Part shown: positions 37,122 to 49,139 of the stretch, one piece after another
How positions within the stretch are numbered: position 1 is the stretch's first letter
How the letters are laid out: every line of letters starts with the position of its first letter
Assembly (NCBI GenBank): GCA_022885665.1
Contig: JAGQDJ010000049.1
Coordinates: 620,502-684,501, forward strand
Origin: Triops longicaudatus
Lineage: Eukaryota > Arthropoda > Branchiopoda > Notostraca > Triopsidae
Length of the DNA: 64,000 nucleotides
Reading direction: 5' to 3'
Notes under the pieces: generated by a model
What the model saw: only the letters and a program-made list of their open reading frames with translations
Database searches by the model: none
Told to the model about the DNA's origin: nothing
Position numbers and translations under genes: made by a program

Positions 37122-39861
37122 ATGGCTGATAATTCACTAAAACTGTAAGATAAATTATTATCTTAAGATTCTAAAAAATTTGCAGTATTTCCAGTGGTTG
37201 GGGCGTGATCGGATGTGAATTAGCTAATGAGGGTTTTTGTTTTCATGGATTCTGACGTTGGTGGTTGTTTTTGTTGATGTTGTAGGGATCAGGATGACGG
37301 GAACAGAAACGGAGATAATAGAAAAGATGATCGCGATGATAAAGATAGAGGTCGTGATCGTAATAGGAGGGGTGAGAAGAGAAGGTCTGACCGGGATTTT
37401 TCTAGCAGCGGCGGTGCACCTAGGAAACGCGGTGCTCGTACGAATAATCGCATTTTCATAACAAATATTCCTTATGAGTTCAAATGGCAAGAACTGAAGG
37501 ATTTGTTCAGAACGGAAGGTAGGCTTTCTTGTACCTGTTGTTGAAAGTCGGGCGCTTTAACACTCCCCCCACATTGATTCGTCTAGTCGGTGATGTATCC
37601 TTTGCCCAAATCTATGAAGATACGTCTGGGAAATCACGCGGGTGTGGCATAGTCGAGTTCGACAATCCACGCTTGCTCAAAGTTGCTTTGGATAAGATGC
37701 ATCGTTATGACTTGAAAGGCAGAAAATTGAGCGTCAAGGACGATTCTGGCGTTGATCGCGACGACCATGGTTATCTAATTAAGCAACGCCCGCGTAGCCG
37801 TGATAGGCGTGATGATTATTTTCCGCGTCGTGACGATGGGCCAGCGCCTTCACGTTTCGAAGGTCCACCCATTATGCCCGATGGTCCTCCTCAAGAGTTT
37901 GAAACGTATGGGCTGAATCGCAAATTCTTGGCCGAGTTAGGCATTGAAGGTCCCCTCGGTCCTAAGGTCTTCGTGGCCAATGTAAGTTGTACTGGTCGCC
38001 TTCCTCACGGAGGGAATTAATGACACTGAATTTCCCTTCCCCTTCCCATTTAGTTGGATTACAAAGTGGACGATAAAAAACTGCACGAGGTGTTCTCGTT
38101 AGCAGGCAAAGTCATCTCAGCCGAAGTTATTAAGGATAAGGAAGGCAAAAGTCGCGGGTTTGCTACCGTGGAAATGGACCACCCCATTAGGGCTGTGCAG
38201 GCCATTTCCATGTTCAACAATCAAATGCTGTTCGATCGCAAAATGACCGTTAGGCTGGACAGGATAGAGAAACAAGAAGCCAGAAACACAAAGCTGCCAG
38301 AAGGCTTGCGAGGCATCGGAATGGGCTTGGGAGCTGAAGGCAAACCTTTGCATCATGTAAGTTGGTTCATGCTGAAATTTGGAGTTTGTTATAAATCTTA
38401 TCCCCATTGTAACGTCACGAATGTTGTATTGTAGGACGTTCCTTTTGATAGTACGCCCAGAATGACTCCACAGGCTGTCGTCCCACCCTTGAATGTGGGC
38501 GGACTTGCCAACATCCCTGCCTTGACCAATGTCATCAGTTCGTTATCTTCAAGTGATCTGAGTCGTTTAGTTTTACCAGGCTTACAAGGCATCGTACCCA
38601 ACGCTCCTTTAGCTACGGCTTCAGCGGCTTTAGGACCTGAAGTGGGTAGAGGACAACAACCGCGCGATTACGGTGCAGGGTATATTTCCTTTTACTAAAA
38701 AAAATATTAATTATTAATTTATACATAATCCGCCTTTCGGCTTTCTGTATCCTCCTTGGGACTTTATTGAAGGGTTCCATCATTTTCTTCATTTAAAGCG
38801 TTCGTCGTGCTGTGCTTGAACTGAATTCCTTTAGTATTTCTCGATTTAAAATCTGCCGGCTGCTGTAGCGATATACTTACTCTTCGTGGGAATTTTATAG
38901 ATACGGTGGACCAGGTTCTTCTGGCTATGGCTATTCAACGGATGTTAATCGGCAAGGTGCGGTTGATTATGATCGGGATCGCGCTGGCCCGCCCCGAGAT
39001 CGGGACCGTGAACCTTCCCGTGATCCGTTTGACTTGTATCGTAACAGTGGAGTAGGTGGAGCAGGAGGATACCCAGGGGATGCCTACCCTGTTGCACGCG
39101 GGGATGGTCGGGTTGGTGTTTCGTCTCCATCGGATTACGATGCCCCTCGGATGGGAGGAAACGTGGCTAGCAACGGAGGGCCCATCGGCAGAGGTGACAC
39201 TCTATCAGGCCCAGGAATGCGAATGGGGGGCGGGCCGGGTCTGCAGGGACCGGGACGTCCCAAATGCGAACTTCTTGTCAGTAATGTAAGTTGGTATTGA
39301 ATGCTAGGTGGGGAATTATTCACAGTTGGTAGTCCACGTGATATACTCAGTTTCGTCCAACAATGGTCTGCAGTGGACTTTCTGGATATTTGGCACGTTG
39401 AATGTGTGTTCGAAAGCATTTGGGTGACCTCAGGTTATTCGTCAGCAATCGAACATTGGCTTAGTAATAACGAAAGAGCTTTTTGTTGTCGATAGTGGCT
39501 GCGAATTGAAAAGGTCTCGCAGGTTTTCTAAAAGAGGCAGGAAAGGGGATGTGAAAGGTGTTGATTGAATGTTTTGTTTCGCCTACGTAGCTGCCTATGG
39601 ATTGCATCGCAAGCGACTTGCACCAGAAGTTTCGTTCCGTAGGTGACGTCGTGGAAGCAAAAATTTTGCAGCAAGGAACAGGCTACGTGCGGATGGGCTC
39701 TGAACGGGATGCCAGCCGAGCATTATGTATGTCTACTGCCGCCAAAATATGATTTCATACATAAAAACTGATAATCTTAATTTGGTTCTGGTGTCTGATT
39801 TATAGCGTTGCTCGCCAACTCCCGGATGAACAATCGGACCATTGATATTTGCTTTTACTGA
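37122..39861 (+). CDS. HNRNPM: hnRNP M-like RNA-binding protein (Rumpelstiltskin family)
   Basis: Eight exons (37122-37144, 37286-37518, 37587-37981, 38054-38356, 38435-38679, 38901-39285, 39591-39726, 39806-39861) give 591 residues. The first 60 residues are Asp/Arg-rich. RRM1 spans about 64-140 (IFITNIPYEFKW, GKSRGCGIVEF), RRM2 about 212-288 (KVFVAN|LDYKVDD, GKSRGFATVEM) and RRM3 about 522-591 (CELLVSN|LPMDC, GYVRM). A Gly/Asp/Arg-rich linker lies between RRM2 and RRM3, as in hnRNP M. The family binds G/U-rich pre-mRNA and controls splicing; fly Rumpelstiltskin localises nanos mRNA. Introns cut RRM2 and RRM3 at the same point of the first beta strand. The C-terminus ends in TIDICFY, at the position of the human REIDVRID. 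Confidence 0.93.
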
Positions 39862-40733
39862 AGTGGAATTCAGGGAGAGGAATTGTCTGCTGGGATTCAA
39901 AGACCTACTTTGGCAGTGGCGATCGGCAAGCCCGGCAGAGGTTGACTAGTTATATATGACTGTAAAGTTCCGTCTGCGTCAGATAATATTCTTGTGACTT
40001 TCGTCGTCGAAAGGATGGGAGATTTATCGTCATTTTTTTTTTCATTTCTTGACGAGAGTGCTGTGAAATAAACGTCGGTGGAATTCTGCATTTGATGTGG
40101 AAAGGAAACAATACATCGTGATTTTCGTATAATGTGCTTTCTTTCTAGATTTCAAAGATTCGGAAGCTCGAACGATAAATTGTCTTGAATGAACTCATTT
40201 TCAACATTTAGCAAGGGATGCGTTGTTAGCCTATAGGCCAGAATTGGAGGGCATCCTATTTGAATGCACGCTTATTTTAATTCTTGCGGGATGGCTGTGA
40301 ATGTCTCATGTGTCTGATGCATTCGATCTATAAATTGGTTTTATTTTACAAAGCACCTTGAGCTTTTCATACCTGTACGTTTTATTTGTGTGCCGGCATT
40401 CATTAAAAAACATAGTAAAGAAGAGTTTCCAATTAAAGTTACCCCTATCATATGGTCACAAAAAATGTTTGCCAAGTATTAAATAAATGATACTCGACTA
40501 CAGTTCCTTCACAGGACGTGCGTTTCGTACACATTTTATTTTTTCTTGGGCGTGATACGTCTTTTCACGTCCAGCCTTGATATTTAACAGGGCTCAACAA
40601 ATACGTTTTTTGTTTACATGTTTAAAAATAGTTCAATTTTAACTACTTAATGTATGGTTTAAACTAAACGGAAAGGATTGTGCGTTATTGTCAATTCATT
40701 ACTGAGAATTTTAGATTTCTTTACACATTTTTA
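39862..40733. other. 3' UTR of hnRNP M and spacer to POT1
   Basis: AATAAA at 40067-40072 is the nearest candidate poly(A) signal, 206 bases past the hnRNP M stop. The rest is AT-rich with no gene recognised. Confidence 0.5.
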
Positions 40734-40865
40734 ATGTTGGACTGGAAACTTTTGGAAGAAAAGCTTGGATACTTGGCAACGCCTACTTCTCAAGCGGTTC
40801 GAAAATTTGTTTTGGTTCCAAGCGCGGTGTCAACAAGCAAATTTGTGAAAGAAAATAACATTTAA
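40734..40865 (+). CDS. Upstream ORF (43 codons) immediately before POT1
   Basis: ATG at 40734 opens a 43-residue frame that ends in TAA at 40863-40865, only four bases before the POT1 ATG at 40870. The composition is protein-like (MLDWKLLEEKLGYLATP start, basic end), but I recognise no family. It could be a translated upstream ORF that limits POT1 translation, or part of a separate small protein on a two-cistron message. It may also lie in DNA that is not transcribed with POT1. Confidence 0.35.
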   Translation: MLDWKLLEEKLGYLATPTSQAVRKFVLVPSAVSTSKFVKENNI

Positions 40866-40869
40866 GGCA

Positions 40870-43800
40870 ATGGCTTTGGCTACCAACCAATCGGTAGTAA
40901 ATGAAAGTATGCCAGGACGAATATCTATATTGTACAGATCTGAAGTCAAGAGTCTCGATCAGCTTTTGGCCCGTATTAAAAAGCAGTGGATCAGAATAAG
41001 AGACCTACAAGCCCTTCCTGCATCCGAACATGACAAACACGCCATTCTGGTCAGAGTGAGAAGCTTCTAATCAGTTAATTGTTTTCTACGATTTTTTACT
41101 GTGTGTATTTTAACATTTTAGGTCGAAGTCGAAGAAAAGTATGATTTAAGTGACTTGCGTAAAACCAAAATTTGGATGTCGTTTCGCGTTAAAGAAGGTA
41201 ACATTTGAATGTTTATGGTTTCGTTTCACCTAATGACAACAACGTTTTTGTAGTGGCCCCTACGCCGCATTTTGAAAAGGCTATTTCAGCTCTACCAGTT
41301 AAATTGGCCGTGCAGATTACAGAAGGACTTATGGCCAAAGAGCGCATAGATAAAGGGGACATTTTAGCTATCATTAGCCCTTCAGTCTGTAGCAGTCCTA
41401 AACCGAACACGTCGTTTGACGTCTATACACATGACCTAGCAAATATCTTTGTTTGGAAACAGGGCAACAGGCCTTCAGTAAACCTTATTATCATTTATTC
41501 GCATTCAGCAGTGTGGTAGCTTATTTTTTCTTTAATACCAGGTTAGTGCAAACTCAAAGGTCTCAAAATGTGAACCTCCTTGGCCTGAACCCTATTTGAG
41601 GAATGGAGATTTGTATCATTATTCGTCATTATATGATTGCGCACAGAGATTGAAAGACAAGCGAAATAATTTTTACGCGGTAGTAACCGGCATTTTACGC
41701 CCACCGACACAGAACCGATCGAATCATACCGGTTGGCATGCCATGTATGCCATTGTGGACGAAACGTGTCACAAGCCCGTAATAGATGGAACAGAAGAGT
41801 ATGAAAAATGGATCCACAGCTGTAAACCCCGGCCGAAAGATTACGTCTTCCATATCTTTGAAAAAGGAGGAAAAGATGCCCTTCCACCTATCAAAGTGGG
41901 AGATGTCATCCGAGTACACAGAGCTATAGTAAAGGAAACAGATATTTAAAAATTAAGCTTAATTGTGTGGAAATCAATTGTAATGTCTTTAGGCAGAGAT
42001 AAGGCAAAGTCGTGGCATACAAACTTCAAAAGAAATTCCACAATCCAGTTCTGATTTCAGAACCTTCTCAGGATCAAGCGTAGTTATCTTTAGGCGAGAT
42101 GAGCCTCCTATTTCAACTGGAACCGGCTACTCCCTAACAGGTAAGTGTAGCTAACTTGAACAAACTACGTCGCGTAATTTTTCAATGGAATTTGTATCAC
42201 CTTTCATTAAGCTGTCGTCGTTTAACGTGTGTGCCAATTTAATGTATATTTTTGCCGTGTTGAAGTTACTCATACTTTCTTTGTCGTACAGTTGAGGAAC
42301 GGCGTTTGGCAATGGAAATGCTAAATTTCTCCGAAGTATATATGCAAGAAAAGGACAAGGTATACAAGGTTCGAACTTTTGTGGAGTTGAGTGATTTCGC
42401 AGAGGAGCCAGAAACTTACGTTAATTTGGCGGGGAGACTTGTGTTTTCGAAACCCATGTACGAAAACGAGCAGCTTTTCTACTCGTTTTATCTTGAAGAC
42501 GGAACATTTTGCGAGTTACCACTCGAAAAAACGTCCGACATCAGTCACAGCGTTGGAAAAAATCAAGAAACGCCGTTAACCTTCCCTGTAGTCAAAATTA
42601 AAGTCCCGTTGGAAAAAGTGAATTCTGGCGAGGACGTGAATACTGTATGAAGGCGGTGATTCGATCACAAGAGAATACGTGATAACGCTTTGCTGTATAG
42701 GTTGGTAATTTTTTGATATTCCGAGGAGTTTTAATGAAAAAATCCGTGAAAGATGACTATGACTACTTCTCATTCAGTCTGCGGGGGTCGGTATACATGC
42801 TTGGCAGTAGTTCCGATTTAAGGACTACTATTTGTGAGTAAGTATAGCAAGAAGAGTGTTTTACAGACAATCTTTTTTCTTTCCAACTCGTTCTTTCTTT
42901 CTTCCTTTCTTTCTTTTTAACTCTGTTTTCTTTTTGAACTAAGTTCCGGCAACGAAAAGTCATTGTAATTATTAGAAGAATGTAGTATTTTGAAGCTCTT
43001 CTAGTTCTATAAAATTAATCTTACACTAATTAATCGATTCAATTCCACGCCCTTCACATTCAGCTCTTACATTTTGACCTTGCACACAACTTTTGTGGTA
43101 ATTTATCGGGGGAAAAGTTCATTTTTCGTTGTATATTTATAGACGTATCTCACATTTGAAACGAATAACAGAAGAAGAGTCTGAAGAAATCTTTTGTGTC
43201 ACGACATCTGAGCCCTTGCAAGGTGTTGAAATTTTGGGATATCCACCACTTCATTTAGAAGAAAGAGCTCAAGAAATTCGCGTAACTTCCGCAGCACCGA
43301 ACTTTCGTAAGTCACAGCAACAGAATCGGAGTCTAGCAGTACAACAAACCGTTCCCGGGCCCTCATCTTCAGCTAGGACAGAAAGCCCCGAGATTGAATT
43401 AGTGTGGGATTCAAACGCCGAGCAGGCCCCTGTCCTAAAGACTGAACCTATTGACCACGAACAGCCAATACCTTGTCGTATTACTGAATGTTCTTCACTC
43501 CTCCAGTTAGTAACGCGCAACGGGAATGACCATGACGAAGAAATGGACGTCAACGGCATTATGGAGGCAATCATGTCCTCCGACAAGAATCATCAGCCTT
43601 CTTTAGGGAAAAAGATCAAGCTGGAGCAACCCATCACCACCCCATCTCCTATTATGGACGAAGATCTCCGCAACGGTAACTCGTCTCCAAGCGCAGCACG
43701 ATATCATTCCCTGGAAATGGATGTTTCTGTACATTCCGGTGAAGAGTCCGATCCAGATTTGTTTGAACGAAGCCCTAACTCACAAAACGGACCCAGGGTC

Positions 43801-45667
43801 GGTGTAAATCTTGCTCAAGTTGTTTCAGTGGGTACAGTAACATCGTTGAATACGCCAAACTCGATTTATTGCACGCCAATGGTGTGCCCTTCGCAAATGG
43901 CCTCTTTGCGGTGTGCTCCGGGCCCATCGTCTGAAAATCGAACAATGCAGAATCCACGTGGTGAAACTTTAATCCCCATAAGAGTAACGTCCAAAATGAA
44001 CGAAGATGAGATCGAACTAGACGAGTATGATTCAGAATCTCAAGAAGAATGTACGCGTCGTATGAGTCCAGTAAATCCTGCGTCTCACAAAAGACCCTAC
44101 ACTTTCCAATACATGGATGCCATGAGAGGTAAAAGGCTTGCCAAAGATTCCGACGTAAACGGCCAACGCGTCAGCAACTATGCAGCTATGGCCGCAGGTG
44201 TGCTTGCTGGTGAGAAAAGGCGGAGAGAACAGTTGGAAGGAAATGTTTCGAAGGTATTTTTGAAGGGTTTAGTACGAGAACTCGAGTTGGATCCCGCCTA
44301 CTCATTTGAAGACCTGAAGCAAGCTGGAAGGAAATCAAAAATTATCGGAGTAGAACTCGATGGGGGTCTTGGAGAATGTAAGTGTTCTTTCTTTTTATTT
44401 TCGTACTGGATTCTATCTTACCATGCAGTTTTGATTACCCAGATACTATCGTCCAGTAAATGACATTAATATAAATCATATATTAGGGTGTAATTAAATT
44501 GTGCACGTTTAAATGAAACACATATAGAAGGATTTTCAGCAAAATTTACATAAGTAGCGCACGTCTGTAGTCTACGCTACCCAGAACTTAAAACCTTAAA
44601 TTGTCTGCCTGCGTTCCGCATTCATAAATTTCACCCTTTACTCTTGTGCAGTGTAGCCTAATACCGAACTGTCACTTTAGCAGGCGGTTTTTAATTTCCC
44701 GAGTTATGAAATAGGAAATATTATTTCCCGAGTTACGAATAGAAAAAGCGTCCAATGAAACGAACTTGGGGCTATATCGAACATTTCTTTATGCTCTTTG
44801 TGGGATTCATATAACGAGACTTTACTGGATTATATTTTGCGTAATAGTGCAAATAATAACTAATAATTGCATATAATTGTGAAAATAGCTTAACCTAGTA
44901 AGTTGAGAAAAAATTCTCAACTTAATTGGTTAAGCTATTTTTCTAATTGCTTTGTAACTGGTTTCTTTTTTGTAGTAAGCGTGCATGACATACTGTCAGA
45001 GTGGGTTTTTGGAGTTTGTTCTACTTGCCGAAGAGCGTACTCGCACACACTTTTCCGAAATTTTACCTCGGACACTTGCATGAAAAGAGACGTTATTCCT
45101 TCATATTCTCGCAATGTGTTGTCGAAAATGGTTATGAATAATTTCAAAGACGGATCAGCAGACGCAGAAGAGGATGAAGTTCATCGCTCAACAAAATTCA
45201 CTTGCAGGCTGTATCATTGTCCTCATTGCATTGCTGGTAACCTCGAATTTTTATTTATTTCGTTAATTTATTGGTGAATTTTTGTATTTCACAACAATGT
45301 GTTGAATATAATTTTCAGGTAATGTAGAATTCACAGAATGTTACCTTGCGCCGAATTTCTTTACTTCTCTTCAGCTAAAAGATGAGCGAGGCCAGAGGTT
45401 GGATTTATTTCTTGGTGGACTTTCTGCGGAATATTTCTTTGGTAATTTCAAAATTTACTCAGGTTGGATTTTCATAACTTGCTTATCTCGATTGAAATGT
45501 TAGGTGTTTCCGTTAATGCATTCTTGAATAAGCCAAGCGCACAAGAAAGGTTTATGACAAACCTTAGGAAATTAGCGGGCCAGAGAATTCACGTCGGAGT
45601 CCAAGTGGCTGTAGATAACGAAGGACTACAGAAATTGCAAATCTTCGGCACCAAAAATGAGTTCTAA
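40870..45667 (+). CDS. POT1: POT1-like telomere single-strand-binding protein, unusually long
   Basis: Exons 40870-41055, 41122-41197, 41254-41477, 41542-41928, 41993-42140, 42292-42644, 42701-42837, 43143-44377, 44976-45236, 45319-45441 and 45504-45667 join in phase to 1,097 residues; human POT1 has 634. OB1 is seen as FYAVVTGILRPP through KVGDVIRVHRAI (human NVYGVVKFFKPP, KNGDIVRFHRLKI). OB2 ends with VGNFLIFRGVLMK and ICERISHLKR. The C-terminal domain has two Cys pairs, CSTC and CPHC, placed like the zinc-binding CPKC and CKQC of human POT1. POT1 caps telomeric single-stranded DNA within shelterin. Odd: about 190 extra residues before OB1, and one 1,235-nt exon adding about 400 acidic, Ser-rich residues before the C-terminal domain. 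The name rests on motif order, not an alignment. Confidence 0.8.
44882..44941. repeat. Long near-perfect hairpin in the last large POT1 intron
   Basis: Arms AAAATAGCTTAACC-tag-TAAGTTGAGAA and TTCTCAACTTA-att-GGTTAAGCTATTTT pair over about 25 bases with one 3-base internal mismatch and a 4-base loop. It ends about 30 bases before the acceptor at 44975. Confidence 0.85.
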
Positions 45668-46226
45668 GCTCCCTATCTTCTATCATGTCGGATACCTGAT
45701 TCTGCGCATTGTTGAGAATATTGGAGTTTAACCAATCCAATCTGATAGACTTGGATAAACCGTTGTAAAAAGTTGCGTGTAAATCTCTGTATGGTACGTC
45801 TTTATAATATACGCGGTGAGGTATGCCTGTTATCAACTCAGTATTTTAGCAAGTGGACGATTTGTATTTTAGTGATCGGGCGAAGTGTATTCTCAGTTTT
45901 TGCCGCAAAGTCTTGATGCGTTACGCATTTTGCTGTTAGTAAGCGGAAGAAAAGTTGCAATAAGTGAAACCTGTTTGCAGTATCACTGTTTGCGATGAAA
46001 AGAAAAGTTGTTTGAAAACGTTTGCTGTGTGACTGAGTTCCTAGTTTTTTCATCCAAATATATTTTGTTCTTACAGATAAAATGAAAATTAAATTCAAAA
46101 CCTATAGATAGCGAGAATCTGTAATATCTGTGTAGCCAGGAGGTCATCTCTTGGCTTGCGTCCAAAGTTTATTGTTCAGGTTCCAAGAGTTCTTTGTATT
46201 TTTCAAACGACAACCAGGATCAAAAC
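45668..46226. other. Gap between POT1 and GLT1D1
   Basis: Holds the POT1 3' UTR and GLT1D1 5' region. No AATAAA close to the POT1 stop and no further gene recognised. Confidence 0.4.
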
Positions 46227-47507
46227 ATGGTGAACGTGCTTATACTGTCTCCCTTACGCCCGCAGACTGGGAACTTCACAACGGCTACACGAATACGGTA
46301 ATCCTGAACTTTCTTATACTTCAGACAACTAATTCATATCTCTCTAAAACGTGTAGAACTTACCTAGAATCTGGACACCACATATGTTTCATGCTAAGCC
46401 CATTAGAAATACAGGATAGCAAACTAGATTTGGCTAACTGGTGCACAGAACGTGACATTCGCTTAGTTGTCGCCATACATGCTCTTCATTCCGGCAGAGT
46501 ATATTCATGGAATAAGTCGGACATGCGTCATATCCAACTTTTAGTAATCTTTGGAGGGACGGACGTGAATGAGGCTCGGAAACAGCAAGAAACGATGGCT
46601 ATCATGACCAATTTTCTGCATGAAGCGAAACTCGTTATAGGCTTTACGAGTGCTATGATCGATAAAGCAACAATACTTTGGGTAACTGTTTGTAACTTGA
46701 TATTTCATTTCACAAGCCAAACAGGCTTTTCTGATGTTTTAAGCCGTTTTTGGGTCCAGATAAATGCCGTAAGATACCCCAAGCCATTACTGTAGTGCCT
46801 TCTCCGACGTTTTCGTTACAATCGCATATAAGGAGCGAACATTCTTGGTATACTGCAGAACCGATTTGCATAATCGTGTCTGGAATTCGACCTGTTAAGG
46901 ATCCTTTGTACACAGTAGAAGTCTTTTCGACATGGAGGACGACACAAACTCCCTCTCCTGTGTTGGTGATCGTTGGACCTATCCTTGATAGAGAATACTG
47001 GAACACCTTCAACTCGCTAGTTCAAGCGTTAGAAATAATCTGTTGATGCATTGAGTACTCCTAATTAACATGCCTTTTAGGACGAAAGGAGTGATATTTA
47101 TTCCTGGCTTGTCGTTGGAAGAAACACACGCAGCCATTCAGCAAAGCTTCTGCCTCATCAATTCATCACTGTCGGAAGGCATGTCCGCTGCTATCCTTGA
47201 AGCAATGGCGTTAGGTAACCAGTCACTTAAAATGGCTCTTCGTAATAAGCTAAACTGTACAATGTGGTTAGGAACGCCAGTTATAGCGCGAGCAATTCCT
47301 GGGAACATCGCCTTAGTTGATCATATGAAAACGGGACTCGTGTACGAATCACCCGAAGACTGCGTCCGCTGTGTGTCTCTAATTAATACCACCGAATTTC
47401 GTACTGAACTTTCGAGAAACGCACTTGCTTACGTGCAAAAGCATCACAATCCAACGCAGGAAGCGGACAAATACCTTAGAGCCGTATCGGAATGTATTCA
47501 TTTCTAG
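46227..47507 (+). CDS. GLT1D1: Glycosyltransferase 1 domain-containing protein 1
   Basis: Exons 46227-46297, 46357-46681, 46744-47027, 47081-47214 and 47272-47507 give 349 residues; human GLT1D1 has 346. The start LSPLRPQTGNFTTATRIR matches the family N-terminus. Later landmarks are VIFGGTDVNEA, GIRPVKDPLYTVE, LVIVGP and the GT-B donor-site block NSSLSEGMSAAILEAMALG, followed by PVIARAIPGN. The family is a retaining GT4-type glycosyltransferase with unknown substrate. One donor (47028, GTTAGA) is weak; it was chosen because it is the only nearby site in the required phase. The gene is tail to tail with neutral sphingomyelinase: the stop codons lie 71 bases apart. Confidence 0.9.
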
Positions 47508-47567
47508 TCATAAAAGAGTGTGGTTTGTTCCGTTAATGTTCATTGGAGGGACAGCATTTTTAAAAAT

Positions 47568-47573
47568 AATAAA
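47568..47573 (+). promoter_or_regulatory. GLT1D1: Poly(A) signal of GLT1D1
   Basis: AATAAA 61 bases after the GLT1D1 stop. Cleavage downstream of it would fall inside the last coding exon of the opposite-strand gene, whose stop is at 47579-47581. Confidence 0.65.
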
Positions 47574-47578
47574 CTCAT

Positions 47579-49139
47579 TTAAGGTCTTGTTTGCGGTTTT
47601 TGTAACGTAAATGCTACAGGAATGTGATCTGTTAAGCCTGCTAGGGCAGTGATGAATGCGTAACCTTTGCAAAATGCATCAGAATCTCGATGTAACAAAA
47701 GACGGTCGATTCGCCGCATTCCTCCGTAAGGAACGGCCAAAATCCGCCCCGCTTTGTCACCTTTCGGCGGACAAGTGCATAAATCCAAGGTTTGTTCCTA
47801 GAAGAGTTTAATTTCGCATTTTGTACAAAGACCTTTCTTTGAAGATTTACTTCAACATCGGCATCTATAATGTAATGTCTGCGGGCGACGTCGTCAAGTA
47901 GAACATCTCGTAAGCCAGGAGGACTTACAACCTGGGCATCTTTCATGCGTTGCTGTCGGAATTCGGTACCCACTGTCCAAGGTTTGTCTTTTCCTGGCCT
48001 CTCGATGCAAAAATCCACGTATTCTGTCAGTAACGGATGCTGTTGCATAGCTCCATCGCCTTACATATAAAGTCACAGAAGTTTTTATTATTTTTCTAGA
48101 GTTATTTAATAAATATTACGTGCGTACCTGGTGACATGTTGTCGAAATTGAAGTCGCCTGCTAAGATATCGAACACCACTGTGTCATTTTCGTGTGACGT
48201 TTCGGACTTGAACTGTCTCAACATTTCCTGAGTCTGGGACAGTTGGTGGTACAAAATAGGCTCTTTACCTTGGAATGCCTGTCCGTGAAAATTTGCTACG
48301 TACCCAACGTCAGAACCGATTTGAACCTAGACATCTAAATTCTGAGCTACGGATTATGACATTATTATGTTAACCGTTACTTTTAAGCACAAAGTTCCAT
48401 ATGAAAAACATTTAGCGTATGAAGTACGTTGCTTAAAAGTATCAAATTTGACATGCGTGATGGGGTACTTGGACGCAATAAAGAGTCCACTACCCATTAG
48501 GCAGTAATTTATGGACCACTTGGATTCACCAACATCGAAAATGAAGTAATCGTACTTGCTCTTCAGCATGTTAACAAGAATTTCAGCGTATGGTCGCTGC
48601 CAGACCTCTTGCAAGCACAGGATGTCTGTATCTGGGAATTTAGTTTTTACGATTTCACGACGGTCGGATGAATTCGAACAAATCGAACTTTGATCCAGCA
48701 TTTGGAAGCCGATTCTTTGCGCGCGAGCTAATCCGTTCTTCTGATTGTTTAACCTTGCGAAAGGCTCATCTATGAGCAGAATATTGGCAGAAACAATAGT
48801 GAACTCAGTTTTTTGGTTGATGGAATCGCGTTTCGGGTTTGTCACAGTAAAGGTGCTGTAAGAGCGTTGTGGAAAGAAAGTGCACGCGGAAATCCAAAGC
48901 AAATAACCCAAAATTCCGATTGGGAGACACACCAATGTAATAAGGCCCCACAAAGGACCGTAAAAATAGGGTTCGATCATATTGGGGAACTCGTCGGTCG
49001 TTTGCATGTAACAATTCGCACAGGAATAAAGGCAGAATGTCCAGAATTGCAACAAAGGAGTAGATATGTAGTCGAATTTCATTGCAATTTGGGAGAAGTG
49101 GCGCGTCTCGAAAGAACCTGCAACTTCTTCATTGCCCAT
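47579..49139 (-). CDS. SMPD3: Neutral sphingomyelinase (SMPD3-like)
   Basis: Four exons on the minus strand, 48381-49139 (start), 48128-48326, 47851-48059 and 47579-47797, give 461 residues; human SMPD3 has 655. Two hydrophobic segments near the N-terminus (STPLLQFWTFCLYSC and GLITLVCLPIGILGYLLW) match the membrane-inserted part of SMPD3. The DNase-I-like hydrolase core is clear: SANILLIDEPFARLNN, ILCLQEVW (metal-binding Glu), GSGLFIASKYPI, GDFNFDN, RRIDRLLL and GLTDHIP (catalytic Asp-His). The enzyme hydrolyses sphingomyelin to ceramide and phosphocholine. It lacks the long insertion that human SMPD3 carries between the first motif and LQEV. Where SMPD3 has THLHAPQ this protein reads NFHGQAFQ, so one His of that loop is not at the usual place. 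Confidence 0.9.

Noticed and set aside
42645..42650. POT1 ending at the TGA after AATACTGTA
   Set aside because: GTATGA there is a usable donor, and joining to 42701 restores POT1 OB2-like sequence in phase through to the zinc domain.
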